Shown: in pieces, positions 20,181 to 32,895 of the stretch
Layout of the letters: each line of letters begins with the position of its first letter
Position numbering within the stretch: the first letter of the stretch is position 1
From: Mycteria americana
Taxonomy: Eukaryota; Chordata; Aves; Ciconiiformes; Ciconiidae
NCBI RefSeq assembly: GCF_035582795.1
Contig: NC_134370.1
Location: 47,851,501-47,915,500, forward strand
Reading direction: 5' to 3'
DNA length: 64,000 bases
Notes under the pieces: model-generated
What the model saw: the letters and a program-made list of their open reading frames with translations, nothing else
Databases searched by the model: none
Told to the model about the DNA's origin: nothing
Translations under genes and position numbers: made by a program

Positions 20181-23100
20181 TAATGGGCTGTGTGGGTCTG
20201 TAGTCTGACATGCCATGACTGTCTTATGTTCTGCTCTGGAGAGGAGAGGTGTTACTGAGCATGGTTTTTACTTCAGGTGAAGTCCTGAGATGCCAAATAG
20301 GGAGGTGTGTGAGAAAACCTTTCCCAAACAGAGCTCCCTTATGGGAAAGGAGCTGATAACTCTTTGGAGGCTGCTACCGATGTAGCACTTAGCTGGCAGC
20401 CGAAGGTGAGAAAGACACATCTGGGCAGCTGCACAGGACACTCAGCTGGGAAAGGGCACAGCTATGTGCTAAGCACCTGATGACCAGACTATCAAAGTAG
20501 ATGAGCCTGACTTAAGGCCGTGCTGCCAGACAAGGAGCGGGAGCCCAAGGACAGCAGGGTTTTCAGTGGCAGTGCATGGTACTGTCTCCATCATGTTCAG
20601 CTGGTGAGATGCTTCTCACTGTTAGGCTCTTGAGCTTTCGGCTGGGCACCCATCCAGCCATCCGTCACTCCTTGGATCTTGTCCATGGGAAACCAAATGT
20701 GATCTGAGAGTTGTCAGCGTGGCAGAGATATCAAACAGACACCTGGCATTTAATACAAACTGAGGTAAATTCAGTCTGAAAATAGAACTGGGTTGTGCCT
20801 TGACTGCCAGGCAGGTGAGCCTGTGGTGGGGCTTCTGGCTGCTCCCTGAAGGCTGGGGTCATGGCCCTGTAGATCAGCTCCAAAGAAAAGGCAGAACCAG
20901 ATGTTTGGGTGTAACTGTAGAAAAATAGATGCGGGACAGCTCAGAACCTCAGGTAAATTGAAAGCCAAGACAGAGGCTTTTCTTTTTTTCACCATGATAC
21001 GATCACATGAGGAACAACTGAGTGAGCTCTTCTGTTCTTTGTGGTACGACTGACAGATAACATAGGGGGAGGCGAGACTGGCTTTGTTTTCAGCTTTGAA
21101 ATCCATGAAGGGATATGTTCTTTGTGAATTAATTAATTTGGAGAAAATTGAGTTTAACTGTTTGACAAAAGATTAATTTCCACCCACCTCCCAGCTGGCA
21201 CTATAGTGCCGTTTAACCATGGACTGTCAGATTCCCGTCAGCCTTCAACGTTTCAACTGAAATAGCAACTTTTGCCTCGCGGGGCAGCAAGTAACTGTTC
21301 TGAGCCCCGTGCTGCTCATGGGTAACAGGTAGGAGAGTACCAGGGCGAGGAAGGACTAGGTTCTGCCTTGCTTTGGACAGGGCTGGCTGGCGCTGCACGT
21401 CCTGTTCAGCAAATACTGTGAACAGGAGCTAAACTTCAGTCCCTCTGAGGAGGGGTTTAGGTTCATTTCCCAGGCCAGCAGAAGCCTTCTAGGATTCTCC
21501 CCTCAACCTTTTTGTAAAATGAGGGGAGTGATACTATCCTTCAGCCCAGGGGAAGGATTTTTCCCATTCAGATTATTCAGTATGTCAGCAGCGCAGCAAG
21601 CCATGTTACTAGGGCACACAGGAATCGGTGTAGTACGCAATGACATTCTGCAGACAGATGCAGAGACGTCTTCGAGACAGAAGCTGTGGCAGATCATAAT
21701 CACAAACTCATTAGTCTACTAACAAGAGCTGGGGGAATAAACCTAAAATGAAATTCTGGTTTGCTGTAATAGCATGCAGCAGGCACCTGCTGGCTTCCTG
21801 AGGTCAGGACTTGGCCCTGGAAAGGTGTGTGCCGCTTACCCGCTGATAATAAGCCAGTTCAGAGACCATTAGGATGTGTAAACTCTAGATTCCTTCCAAA
21901 CCTTTCAAACATTTGGAAACCTTTGGTTAGCCCTACCAGAGAGACAACTGTTACGGAGACATTTACATCAGCGTGATGCACCTGGCCCACAGCAGGTCTT
22001 ATCCCTCAGTGCACAGTACAGTGATACGAACTGAGAGGTGATGGTGTCATCTGTTGCCAGTAAATGGAGTGGCAGGAGAGCAATGGCTTTCCTGTTCATG
22101 TCCCCACTATCAACAGAGCAAAGATACCTCTAAATAGCATAGGAATGTTTAGCAATTGTGATCTCATGTGAAAAGTTCAAACTGTATTTCAAGGACAGAA
22201 GGTCTTCTAAGAAAAAGGAGATCAAATCCCCAAGGAGCAGTTGTAAAATGCCACTGTTAGTGCCCCCAAAATGCCTTTGGCTTATTTTGCTGAAACGGCA
22301 TGCTGCAGCTTATATGACAAGAAAAGGACACAACTGTACACAGTTGGGACCCCGAGCAGCCTTGCAGATCACAAATACAGCAAGGCAACAGTAAAACGAG
22401 ATCTTTATTCTGAGTAAAAGAAAATGCAGAAAAAGAGAGCATCAACCAAACTGTGTGCCCATTTTGCGTGCAGTTAGGAGGAATTTGAGAACAAATTGTG
22501 CAAGACAGATTTACAGTTGCAAATATTTGCTAGTCTGTCAAAATTGAGGGGCACCAGACAAGTCCCATTTACTGCCTACAAATACTGAAACAAATGAGAT
22601 AGTGCAGCTCCCTAGGAAGACTGACCTGGGAGCTGTGTGGCAGAAGACTCTGATAAGGTGTCTCTGAGAAGGGGAGAGAGTCGGAAGGACACAGGAAGGA
22701 AAAGGACCTGTGTGTATCAGACAAGACTGACCTAAGCCCAGTGAATCTAGATCTGTTAAACTCTTTGGCTACCTAAAGCAGAAAATACTTTTTTAAGATT
22801 CCTTTTGTCAGTTCTGTCCATTTTGTTTTTCATCTGCAATGTCACCCTGGAGCCATAAACTGTAAATTCAGTACCTGAAAAGCTGGGGCTCTACAAGTGT
22901 CCTCACGTTACTGGGATTCAATTCTTTGATGGAATAACAGCCAGTCTGTGCTTGGGAGGGAGCTGTGGGCAGCTGTGGAAGAGACAGTTTTGGAGCCTAT
23001 CCAGATCAAAGTGACTGAGTAGATGGGTGCACTGGTGATGGTTCAGCTAGGAGAGCTCTGTCAGGACAGGCTCACCATTGCCTTCCTGAAGTTAATGCCA

Positions 23101-25489
23101 TGGTAGTGCCAGTCCAGCAGCTGGGATGACCACGGCTCTCTTAAACACAGCTGCAGGAGACAAAGCGAATATAGGGGAAGCTTTGGGACTGTCACAGGTG
23201 TACATGGCAGCCTGGCGCAATGTTTGATGTCAGGGTGCATGTATACATTCAGTGATAGAGTCAGGGGCATGTGGACCTTGCCCGTGTCTCCTTTGGGCAG
23301 TATGGACTTGACCTATTCCTCAGCCTAGAGCACCAAAAGGGGAATTTACTGACTTTTTGGTGTCTGCATGCTCTGAAGCTGATGCTGTCTTCACAGCCAG
23401 CAGTGGTGGAAGAACTCAGACAAAGGGGAAAAGTGCTGAGAAAACCCAAAACCTCCTGTCACCAGTACACAAAAGACCACCTGGAACTACCACCAGGAGA
23501 TCCTGTCAGTGTTAGACTGTTTCTTGAGGATAAATCATACACTTGGAAGCTGGCAGAATCTTTTGAGCACATAAATTCTTGCTCATACAGCCTAGTGGTA
23601 GAGTGTCATATATTTCACTGAAACCACAGATACATACACTCGCTGCAAGTGTAAGATGAATGAGACTTGGAGGACAGTGAAATACGTAGTCTCCTGGGTC
23701 TTGCTCAGCAGCATGCAGGAGCATAGGCCTGCCAGCCTGCTGTAGAGCATGGAACAGACTCTCAGCTCCATTGCAACCCTGCACTAGGCAGCCTCCTGTC
23801 ATCACAAGATGGGCTTGTACTCACCCACATCTAGCTTCCCACACAGCATGCACAAGAGTTTTCACAATGGCGAGGAAAGAAGGAACAATCTTCCCAAGCC
23901 CAGAGAAAATCCCTTCGGTGCCAAGCCAGCTGATTTCAGGTGGTTTGCAAAACAAGGTTGGTGTTGCAGGGGATGGCTTGGCTGTGCTGGTAGTGCCAAC
24001 AGGACAGATCTGTAAGAACATATAACATGATGTAAGAGACGTGATGTTTATTTCTGCTGAGATGAATGTGGCAGGAAGGAATATTACAAAAAAACATTTT
24101 CCAGCAGCAGCTGCTGGCGCATGAGCCTGGGTATGGCCTGAGGGCACACCTGGCCAGATGCTGCGAGTGCCTATGCTGGGGAGAGCAGGGCTGGGACACG
24201 GCACAGCGCTGCTGCTTCTTGCTCATAGGGAGCCCTGGGCTTCTCACTTTCTTTTGGGCCAAATTAAATGTTCTGGTCAATTGAAATCCCCTTTTATTTA
24301 ATTTGTAATTTCTTTTGCTGACTTTATTCCAGCAACCATAGCATGGTGCTGAATGTCCTGTGGGTGTAGCTGGGTTTGGGGCCTGACTGGCTCTGATGCT
24401 GGAAGCCTCCTGCAGTCCCTTGCTCTGAGGAAGGGCAGAAGTGTTTCCACTTTCCAAGTGTTTTCATGGCAGCCAGGAAACCTTTGCTTCCTGAGAGTGG
24501 TGTTCCCTGTGGAGGAAGGCTAACTTCTCTAACATATCACTCTCCTGACAGCATGGAAGCACTCAGCGAGGCCTGGCATCTCAGGCAGTGTTCAATATCC
24601 AGCCTCCTCTTTGTGTCTAGTGAAGGGGCCGGAACCCTTTCTGGATCTCCTGGGCATGGGATACCTCATTTTCACCCACTTGGAAAGTAAAATGACAACT
24701 GTAGATAAGCTTTATTTATCCTATCTGTGCAACATATCTGTATTCATGAAGCTCCTTAATTTATATCCTTGGCTGCCAGCACTAGGAGCAGTAAGTCCTT
24801 TAAAATGATAATAATCCTAAGCAAACTCCCTACAGAAACAAAACTTGTCATTGCTTTGCCTTTGGCCCTGCAAAAGATCTCTCATATTTCTTCTCCTAAA
24901 GCGTGTGATGCCTCTGCGATGGGTTGAGGGGTAAGGTCCCAGGGCAGGTTGGTCTGAGGTGTGGGCATGGAGATGCCTGAAGCACAGTGCCTGGGGCAGC
25001 GTGAGACAGGAGCCAGCTGCTGGGAGGCTTTATAAATCCTCTGTGATGATGGTACAAGAACAGACTGGTGAGTTATTCTGGCTGCTCAGTACACTGCGAG
25101 ATGCAGTCAGACCTTAGGTGATGAGCAGAGACCGGTGTCCAAGAGAGGGATAATTACTTTACTCCACACTCCTCTGGTGGATGTCAAAACTCAGGCCCCC
25201 AGCAAAGCCTCCATGAACAGAGCTCGTTTTTATCTGAAGTGCCCAGCAGTTGATAGAAAGCAGTAGGCAGGCAGATTTCTGCTTTTGCTTGCCAAAATGC
25301 CACTGGCCTTGGCTCAAAGTGCGTAGAAGTTACTGCTATTTTGGGTGCTGCCAAGATTAGTCCTTGTGAAATGCCAGGTCCGCACATTGGGCAATGCCTG
25401 GCCACCCGTGTACCTGGCAGGAGGCTGGGACCGCTGGCCTGGCGGGCAGGGCAGCACCCCAAAAGCAAGTGGGGTGCCTGGGCTGTACA

Positions 25490-25620
25490 TGCCCCGGTGC
25501 TCGCAGTGACAGAGCAGGCCTCATCCGGCTGTGTGGCGCCGAACAGTCCGAGTCTGGCTGGCCCGCGGGAGAGGGCGCTGCGGGCCTGCGCTGCGCAGCC
25601 TGGCAGCTCCTGCCTGCCTG
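25490..25620. promoter_or_regulatory. isolated CpG-dense patch
   Basis: About a dozen CpG dinucleotides occur in roughly 130 bp, including CCCGCGGG and GGCGCTGCGGG. The DNA on both sides is CpG-poor. This could be an orphan CpG island: a distal promoter, an enhancer or an alternative first exon of the next gene. No convincing start codon plus signal peptide is seen, and it is shorter than formal CpG-island criteria. Confidence 0.3.
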
Positions 25621-27099
25621 CCGAGCTGCCTTTGGAGGCTACAAACAATGCAGCGGGCAAAGCAGACAATAACAGGCAGGAAACAGGCAGCAGGGGATTC
25701 ACCTCCGAGCTGAGAGATTTCATTCCTTTGGAGGGGGAAAAATGGTGCTAGAAACTTTACGTGAAACGGTCCGAAGAGGGGAGGGAGCAGATCATCTCTA
25801 ACCACTTGTGAGAAACAAGGAGCCTGTGAATTATCAGATTATATTTAGTGTGGAGATCTCTGTTTGCCTTGAAGGGTGTTTTTGGTGGATTAATGTGCTT
25901 TTGAGTTCAGCTGCTGCTCACCAGAAAGGATGGTGGGTTTTGTTTCGTACAATCAGATTTTTTTTTCCGCTTCTTGTTCTGTTTTGGTTGTGCCTGCAAA
26001 ATATCCAGTCCTGAAGGTTGTCAGTAGGAAGGGATATTAGAAATGGTCCAAATCTACATCAGAAAAGGTGTATCATGCCATAGGCATTTGTTCTCTTCCC
26101 ATTTCCATGGAAATATGCTAGCATGGACTTCAGTGGTGTCAGGCAGAGTAGCCTGGCCCTCCAGCCTGGCAGGATCTAGTGGACTCTCTCCAGGAGGAGC
26201 TGCTGGCAACAGCACACAGAAATGTGGCTTGATCTCATCAGGTTTGGAAAGACCAGGTAACCTGGTCCTTTAGAATAACAGCGCTTGATATATCGCATCA
26301 GAAACAACAGCTGGGACAAACATTTGACTCCCAACTTTCCCCTTCCCATCCTATCTTTCCACATCCCATTGCCCCGTCCAGTCCCGCTGAGAAAACAGTG
26401 TACACCACAGGCTACAATTTTTAATTTCCTGGGGGGCAGAAGGGGTGGAGAGCACATCTTATGGTGACTGACAGGCTTTTTTGTTCTGCGTCAGTCCTTT
26501 TATTAACCCCCTGCTAGATCATTCACTCTCTCTGCTTAGCTGCCCCCGCTGTGTTAGTGATGAGAGTGTTTGAAACAGCAGGTCTGCCTTGGGAGATTAT
26601 GGGGATCCCGTGGACAGGGAGCAGTGGGTTGGTCAGTGTGTGCACGCAGATTGCTAGCTGCAGCTTTGCCTCCATCTGCCCTCTCTGCTAGCCTAGATAA
26701 CTTTTATTATTCCTGCAGCAACAGCAGTTACATGTCTGATCCCCCTACAGCCACCCTGTATCTCCCCATTGGTGGATTTGATGTCCCACCAGTGAAGGCG
26801 GTGGCGGGCAGGCTGCCGGGAGTCCAACGGGAGGTGGCCTGTTGCAAATGGATAGGAAGACGGTTAAGGCAAGAGCATCATCCGCTATCCCGCACTCTCC
26901 ACCATCCTTCAGCTTCGCCTAGCCCCTTTTATTTATCATACATCTTAGGCAAAAGCAAGTGTTTCCACTCAGTAATCTTGTCCGTTCCCCTTCTGTATTT
27001 AGGGCCTTGGTTCCATAAAACATTCATCCCAGACATGGGACTGAAGAATTTATGGGAGCAATCTAGATCTCTCTGGGCAGTTATTTCCTTTTCCTTTTG

Positions 27100-27480
27100 G
27101 ATCAGACTGCTGTTGGTGGTTCATTATTCAAACAAATTAATTTGGGATGCACACACAAGTTCTAATTAGCTGCAATTATTCACTTATTCCCTCCCTGCTT
27201 CGCTCCCACATTGCTAGAAATTCAAAAATATCACCCTAACACAGTTTGCCTGGCAATAATTATCCCCGGGCCAATCCTGAACCTCTCAATCTATGATCAA
27301 TACCTTCATCTGTCAGCCACAATTAATTAAACGGAATCCCACTTTCAGGGCTTTGATTCATATCACCTCAGAACAGCTTACTGCATATTATAATCCTGCC
27401 GTGATTCTAATACTGTCCTCAAGTGCAAGGGAGGGGCTGACTGATACATCAAACCCCGACTTCATTAAAGCAATACAGGG
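27100..27480. promoter_or_regulatory. candidate enhancer: clustered homeodomain-type motifs
   Basis: Within 380 bp lie a 12-bp palindrome CAAATTAATTTG (27133-27144), CTAATTAG (27162-27169), CAATTATT, CAATAATTA and ATTAATTAA (near 27321). Homeodomain proteins bind TAATTA cores. Clustering in gene-free DNA next to a developmental gene (NEO1 in other vertebrates) is typical of conserved enhancers, but conservation cannot be tested here. Confidence 0.25.
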
Positions 27481-30138
27481 ACTCTCACTGTAAGGCAAGC
27501 GATAAGTAGGTGGGACCATATTCTCCTCCAGGGCCTGGCTGCTTCATATGGGAAAATAACACTGCTGAAATCAAAGATGGGAGCAAGGGTATTACTCTGA
27601 GTGACGAAGGGAGGCAGAGTTAGGCCCAACCTGATCCTTTTGATGTCTGTTCTACAGTGGCTTCTTTTTTTGGCCAGCGGTTGCAATTTTGGAAATTGAT
27701 ATGGTTCTGAATGGTAGATCAATATCCAAAAGCTGTTTGGAGCTTCCTGGCTCTGGTCTGTAGTGGTCCGAGCCAGAACTGTAACAGAGCTCTTAAAAAC
27801 AATAACAGTGTTTTACTTGAGATTCCTCTGATGCTTCTAATAACCCTCCATTCTACACATGGAGTGGTAAAAGCAAAGAGTTGTTTGGATGTTAGGCCAA
27901 GCCATGCAAAGCAGGGACGGGATCCAAGATTCGTGACTCCCTCTCCTCTTGGCCGTCTTCCTCAAAGAGGAAAGGAGGTTACATCTAAAAGAGGTGATTT
28001 GTATCTATTCCAGGTCTTAAACCTGAGAGCCAGCACCCTTTTTGCTGATGCTGACCATGTGTCTCAGCCAGACAGCATCCTCTCCTAGGATTTCTGCCTT
28101 CATATTCTTTTTCAACTCTGATTCATAGTCAGGCTCTCTCTTTTCCGGATGCCTGTCCTTTGCACCTTCACCCTCAGGACTTCAAAAGCCTCAGATCCAA
28201 CATCTAGGAGTCTGAGGGCAGCTGCTGTTATCCACAAAGGGCAGGCAGCTCAGCAAATCTTCAGGCGACAAGAGACAATGACCCCCAACTTCAAGCCACC
28301 TGGAAGAAAGTGGAGCTGATGATGTTGCTGAGAGGCATGACTCCAGGACTGGGAACAGCAAATCTAACTATGCTTGAGCTCTCCAGCAGTCCTCAGTGTC
28401 CAATTTCATCAGTGCAATTATCTGGGGGTTTCCAGGACATGCTGCATCTTCCAAATGATAGATGTGTTTTGTTTTCTGCCCTTGTAGGACAGATGACTTT
28501 AGAGCCATAATCAAAGAGGAATAGGCAAGCTGTCTAGGTCAGCTCAGGATTTGTGCTGTGTGTATTAGAGGAGAGCGCAGTGTTTGCACAGCACAAGCAG
28601 GAGCTTGTTGCCAGTGCTGGAAATGTTACCCTTGGCCTTCCTGGCAAAATTTACACCTCAGCGGTACATAATGGAGGGAGGAAGCAGCAGGTATGTAAAA
28701 CCTTCCACTCTGCCCATGTCCATATTCAGCAGAGGCTGGAGCCCAGAACCACAGTAGCGTTGCTTGAGGGAGCAGCAGAGCTGACCACAGCCTTGGAGAG
28801 GCATGCTTCGCATAGATGCTTGAATTTGAAAGTTCATTCCAGTTCAGTGAGGCAAGCGGTGCTTTCATGCTTGCTGTTGTACAGGGTTCTAGTATTCCAG
28901 CTGTACCAGCATGCCAGTTTGCATCCAGAAATTATTAAAGCTGGAGCATTTGCTAGGCAAATTTCGTAAGTTTGATAGGACATTCAGTTAGGGAAGAGAA
29001 TAGATAGCTGCAGTGTGCTGGTCACCAAGTCTGCCTCACTGATAGAGCTCACTGACAATTTCACAGTGGCTTTGCAGAGGAAAAATGAAGATGTGAAACT
29101 TGCAAAATAAATAATTTCTTGGGAGTTTGCTGCCTGGCTGTTTCCAAAACCCCATTCTTGCCTTTTGCTGAAGGTCAGAATGGTACCCAGGCTGTTACTT
29201 TAAGCTTCAGCTTGTAAATAGCAAAATCTCTGTGATCAGAATGATTTTAGGTACATGCAAGCCAAAAATGCCAATTTGTCTCTCCCCCACCTAAGAAAAT
29301 TGAGCAGTGGGGTTTGTAATAGAGCAATAAAACACAGTGCCTGTGTGGGTGAAAACTGTTAGCCTTAGGTTCATTGCAAGACAGAGGAACAAAAGCCACT
29401 TTGCTTTCATCAGCCACTTGAGAAGTACAAACCCCCACACAGACTCATGGGGTGAAAGGCTCTGCTGGTGAGGCTTTATTGCCAGCAGAAAATGAAAATT
29501 ATATACAAAATATAGACAAGAAAATTTGTATCTCTGCATTTGAGTGCTGTGCCGGGTATGACATCACTGGTAGCCAATCAGCAAGCTCCCTTTGTGTCTG
29601 GCTTTCTAATAAAAGCCACTTCATCAGAGTAATTTGCAATAATAATTTATTCACCTTCTAGGAACGACACCACCTGACTCTCTTAACAGCCAGAGAGAGC
29701 GAGCGTGCAAAGGTCTCAAGCCCTAGATGCTGTAGCTATACCCTGAACGAGTGCATCTCCAACACTGACTTGATAAGAGTTGGTTCAAGTTGCAGATAAT
29801 GTAAGTGATCACTTGTGTCAATTACCCTATGGTTGAGCACCCCTAAAGGTGCTCAGCGCTGCAGGCACCCAGAGCAGAAAGTGGTCCCCATGGCAGTGGG
29901 AAAACGGGCTCTTGTAAGAAGGGTAGCACTGGGGCCACATAACTGGGCTCAGCACATCTGGGCAGGGTGTGATGGGTTCCCCTTGCTCTGCAGGAGTGTA
30001 TGGGACAAGGTGCTGCTTTGAGTGGAAACTGGGAAGAAATTCGGCCTTTTCGAATTTGGGGTTTGCCTGAACGAGAGGCAGGGAACCCTGCACTGGAAGC
30101 GTGGAGAAGAAACTGAGGCACCAAAATGTTGTGTGCGG

Positions 30139-30143
30139 CTGAG
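30139..30143. repeat. target-site duplication, left copy (CTGAG)
   Basis: Identical to 30709-30713 on the other side of the LTR. Exact preservation marks the true element ends and suggests a comparatively recent insertion. Confidence 0.85.
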
Positions 30144-30708
30144 TGTTGTGGTTTAGCCCCAGGCAGCAACTAAGCACCACACAGCTGCTCGCTCACTCCC
30201 CCCCAGTGGGATGGGGGAGAGAATCAGAAGAGTAAAAGTGAGAAAACTCGTGGGTTGAGGTAAAGACAGTTTAATAAGTAAAGCAAAAGCCATACACGCA
30301 AGCAAAGCAAACCAAGGAAGTCAGTCACTACTTCCCGTGGGCAGGCAGGTGTTCAGCCATCTCCAGGAAAGCAGGGCTCCATCATGCGTAACGGTTACTT
30401 GGGAAGACAAATGCCATCACTCTGAACGTCCCCCCCTTCCTTCTTCTTCCCCAGCTTTATATACTGAGCATGACGTCATATGGTATGGAATAGCCCTTTG
30501 GCCAGTTTGGATCAACTGTCTTGGCTGTGTCCCCTCCCAACTTCTTGTGCACCTGGCAGAGCATAGGAAGCTGAAAAGTCCTTGACTAGTGCAGCAACAA
30601 CTAAAACATCACTGTGTTATCAACACTGTTTTCAGCACAAATCCAAAACGTAGCCCCATACTAGCTACTATAAAGGAAATTAACTCTATCCCAGCCAAAA
30701 CCAGCACA
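30144..30708 (-). mobile_element. solo LTR of an avian endogenous retrovirus
   Basis: A 565-bp element begins TG and ends CA on both readings and is flanked by a perfect 5-bp target-site duplication CTGAG (30139-30143 and 30709-30713). In minus orientation it carries a CRE (TGACGTCA, 30471-30478), a TATA box (TATATAAAG, 30455-30463) and an ATTAAA poly(A) signal (30270-30275), in the order expected of U3-R-U5. Layout and wording match the abundant TguLTR5-like LTRs of birds. A 5-bp duplication fits the ERVL class, as I recall it. There is no internal gag/pol/env DNA, so this is a solo LTR left by recombination. Confidence 0.9.
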
Positions 30709-30713
30709 CTGAG
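30709..30713. repeat. target-site duplication, right copy (CTGAG)
   Basis: Identical to 30139-30143 and immediately follows the terminal CA of the LTR. Confidence 0.85.
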
Positions 30714-32872
30714 TTGCCTGGTGCTAAGCAGGGGAGGGTCTGAATGTGCAGGAATGTCATGGGTATGGCCTCTGGCAGTTGTGTCACTCAGTTCAGCTCA
30801 GAGAAACCTTCTTTCCAGGCTGTGATATCTCAAAGCTCTTCTGTGATATCAAACATGGCATCCAGTCTTACATGCAATGGGCAATAGCTCTGCGAACGCA
30901 TGTGCAGGGTTCAGGAACCCAGCACAGAGATGCTGAGGAGTGAGGACAGACCACACTAAAAAGAGAAGCACAGTCTGTAGGATCTCTCCCTGAATGACAG
31001 GAAAATGTTGGTTAGAGCAAGGTCCTGCAGTACTCTGAGGTTGAGTCAGCCCATTGTGCAGGAGACATGGGGGCTGCTTGTCCCGCATCTCTCTAGGAAG
31101 AGCTTCGCTGTGCCAGTATGTTGTGTGGGAGGCTCTTCCAAAGCTATCTTAGCCAGAGCTGTGCCATATAACTGCTTGTGAAGAGCATGGATGTATAGGA
31201 TATATATTTTCTGGATGTAAATTCCCCTAATCAGGCTCTGCACAGACAATGCTGGATTTGGAAGCGAACACACAGGCACTGAACAGAGACCAAAACATGA
31301 AGACAACCAAAATAAGAGATCACTTCCACCCTGAATAATTTGCTTTATTTTACAGTGAGAGAAAGCAGCAGACCTGGGAACAGCAAGCAGATGTCCTGAG
31401 TCAGCCCAAGGAACTCCAGACAGACACACCAATATAACCATCAGCACACTGAAACAGGTAATGGAGATGTCAATTGAAAATGCAGCTGGGTTAAAAAAAA
31501 CAACAGTTGTGAGGTGGTAGAATGAAGGGGGTATTCTCATAGTGTGCAGGCAGCAGCCCCCCTCTCTGGCTGAGTTGTCAGTGTTACTGCCTCGGAATCA
31601 CCAAGGTGTCTACACAGCCTTTGGAGATTTTTGAAATTAAAAAGCCAGAATCCAAATAATTCAACCAGTGGAGTTAATTTCCTCTGTAAATCCTTTTGCA
31701 AGTGCATTCAGGTAGGCTTTCTGTCAGGGGTTTCTCCAGTAGTTTACCCTCACCCTGTCTGCTGCATTGATCCTGGAGAGCAGGACAGCTCCACATGATG
31801 AATAACTTACCTCTCAGCCGTTCCTTAATGAAGTGTTTAGCCAGCAGTCCATACTGTGCTGATAGGGTCTGTCATGATTCAGCTTGGAGGAGCTGCTTGG
31901 TAGCCTTCCAAGGACCAGGTCCTGTGCCTGTATGGCTGTTGGAGCAGTGGGGAGTACGAGGAGCCACAGGCAGCATAAATGAGGGGTAGGGGCGAATATG
32001 TACTCCCCTGGTGTTCCCAAGTAAATCTACCCTAGATATGGTTACTTGGATGTATTGCCCGTTGTGTTATAGCAAGCCTGAGGGGCTCTAAATGTCTTCA
32101 GTAAGACTAGGTGGCATATGGCCCCTTTCTGAATTGAGGCTTTCCAGATTTGCCATTCCAATCCCTCGCTAGGTCCTCAGGTGTTTCCAGGGCCATTTGC
32201 AGCAACCAGGAGACCCTGGCTGCAGCCCACCCATGGGTACAGTAATCTGGCAATGAGGTGTATCCCTGTGAGAGACCCTCGTACTGGCCCAGATCAGCAC
32301 TGTGGCAATCAGTCATGCTGATTTGGTGACTACAGGGACTTCTTAACACTGGAGGTGCCCTTCCAACTGCAAGGCAGGCCCTAGCCCATATTCCCATACT
32401 GTGAAGCAGCACTGGGGCTTCAGAAAGTGTTGTGCTGTTTGGATTTTGTCCATTTATTTGGTTGGGTTGCACTCATCCTATCTAAAACAATGATTCAGGC
32501 TGGAAGAGCAAAGCAGAGGAAACTGGAGAGAGGAGGGCTGCGGTACTGCACCCAGCTTATGTCTGTAGGACCCTTTTAAGTGGTGTTTATTGATTTACTT
32601 TGAAACTACATCCTTGGCCTCAAATGAGTGCAATCAAAGGCGACAGAACTTCAGAGCAGAAGAGTTTATAACATATTTTCTAAGAATTGCTTGTCATATC
32701 TGAAGGGAAAATGGAAGGGTAAGATAAACACACACAAAGCTTGGGGATAATGGCTATTACTGTGCAGAGACAGTGGTCTCAGAGTCCAGAGTGATCTGAT
32801 GAAGTCTTGTAGTGGAAATTTGCACAAAGCTGCACTTTGCAAACTCAATTCTCTTTGTAAATGAAGCTGTGT

Positions 32873-32895
32873 AAAAAAAAAAAAAAAAAAAAAAA
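32873..32895 (+). repeat. 23-base A homopolymer
   Basis: An uninterrupted A23. It could be the tail of an old retrotransposed copy, but the roughly 270 bp before it resemble no gene or SINE I recognise, and no flanking duplication is evident. Confidence 0.85.

Larger units (their letters stand above)
20181..30143. other. intergenic DNA, no gene recognised
   Basis: No coding gene, RNA gene or intact transposon was recognised. Two parts stand out: a CpG-dense patch at 25490-25620, and an AT-rich stretch with repeated homeodomain-type TAATTA motifs at 27100-27480. The long plus-strand frame at 26570-27169 begins at TTG and resembles no family I know. Confidence 0.6.

Noticed and set aside
25184-25723. 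179-codon minus-strand frame over the CpG-dense patch, considered as a possible first exon
   Set aside because: Cys/Ala/Leu-rich chance composition. It does not match the start of NEO1 or any gene I know, and no donor site is tied to a conserved sequence.
26570-27169. 199-codon plus-strand open frame
   Set aside because: It starts at TTG with no early Met, has no domain resemblance, and ends in the AT-rich candidate enhancer. Treated as chance.
32600-32895. A23 run as the tail of a processed pseudogene
   Set aside because: The upstream sequence matches no gene I recognise, there is no AATAAA just before the run, and no flanking duplication is visible.
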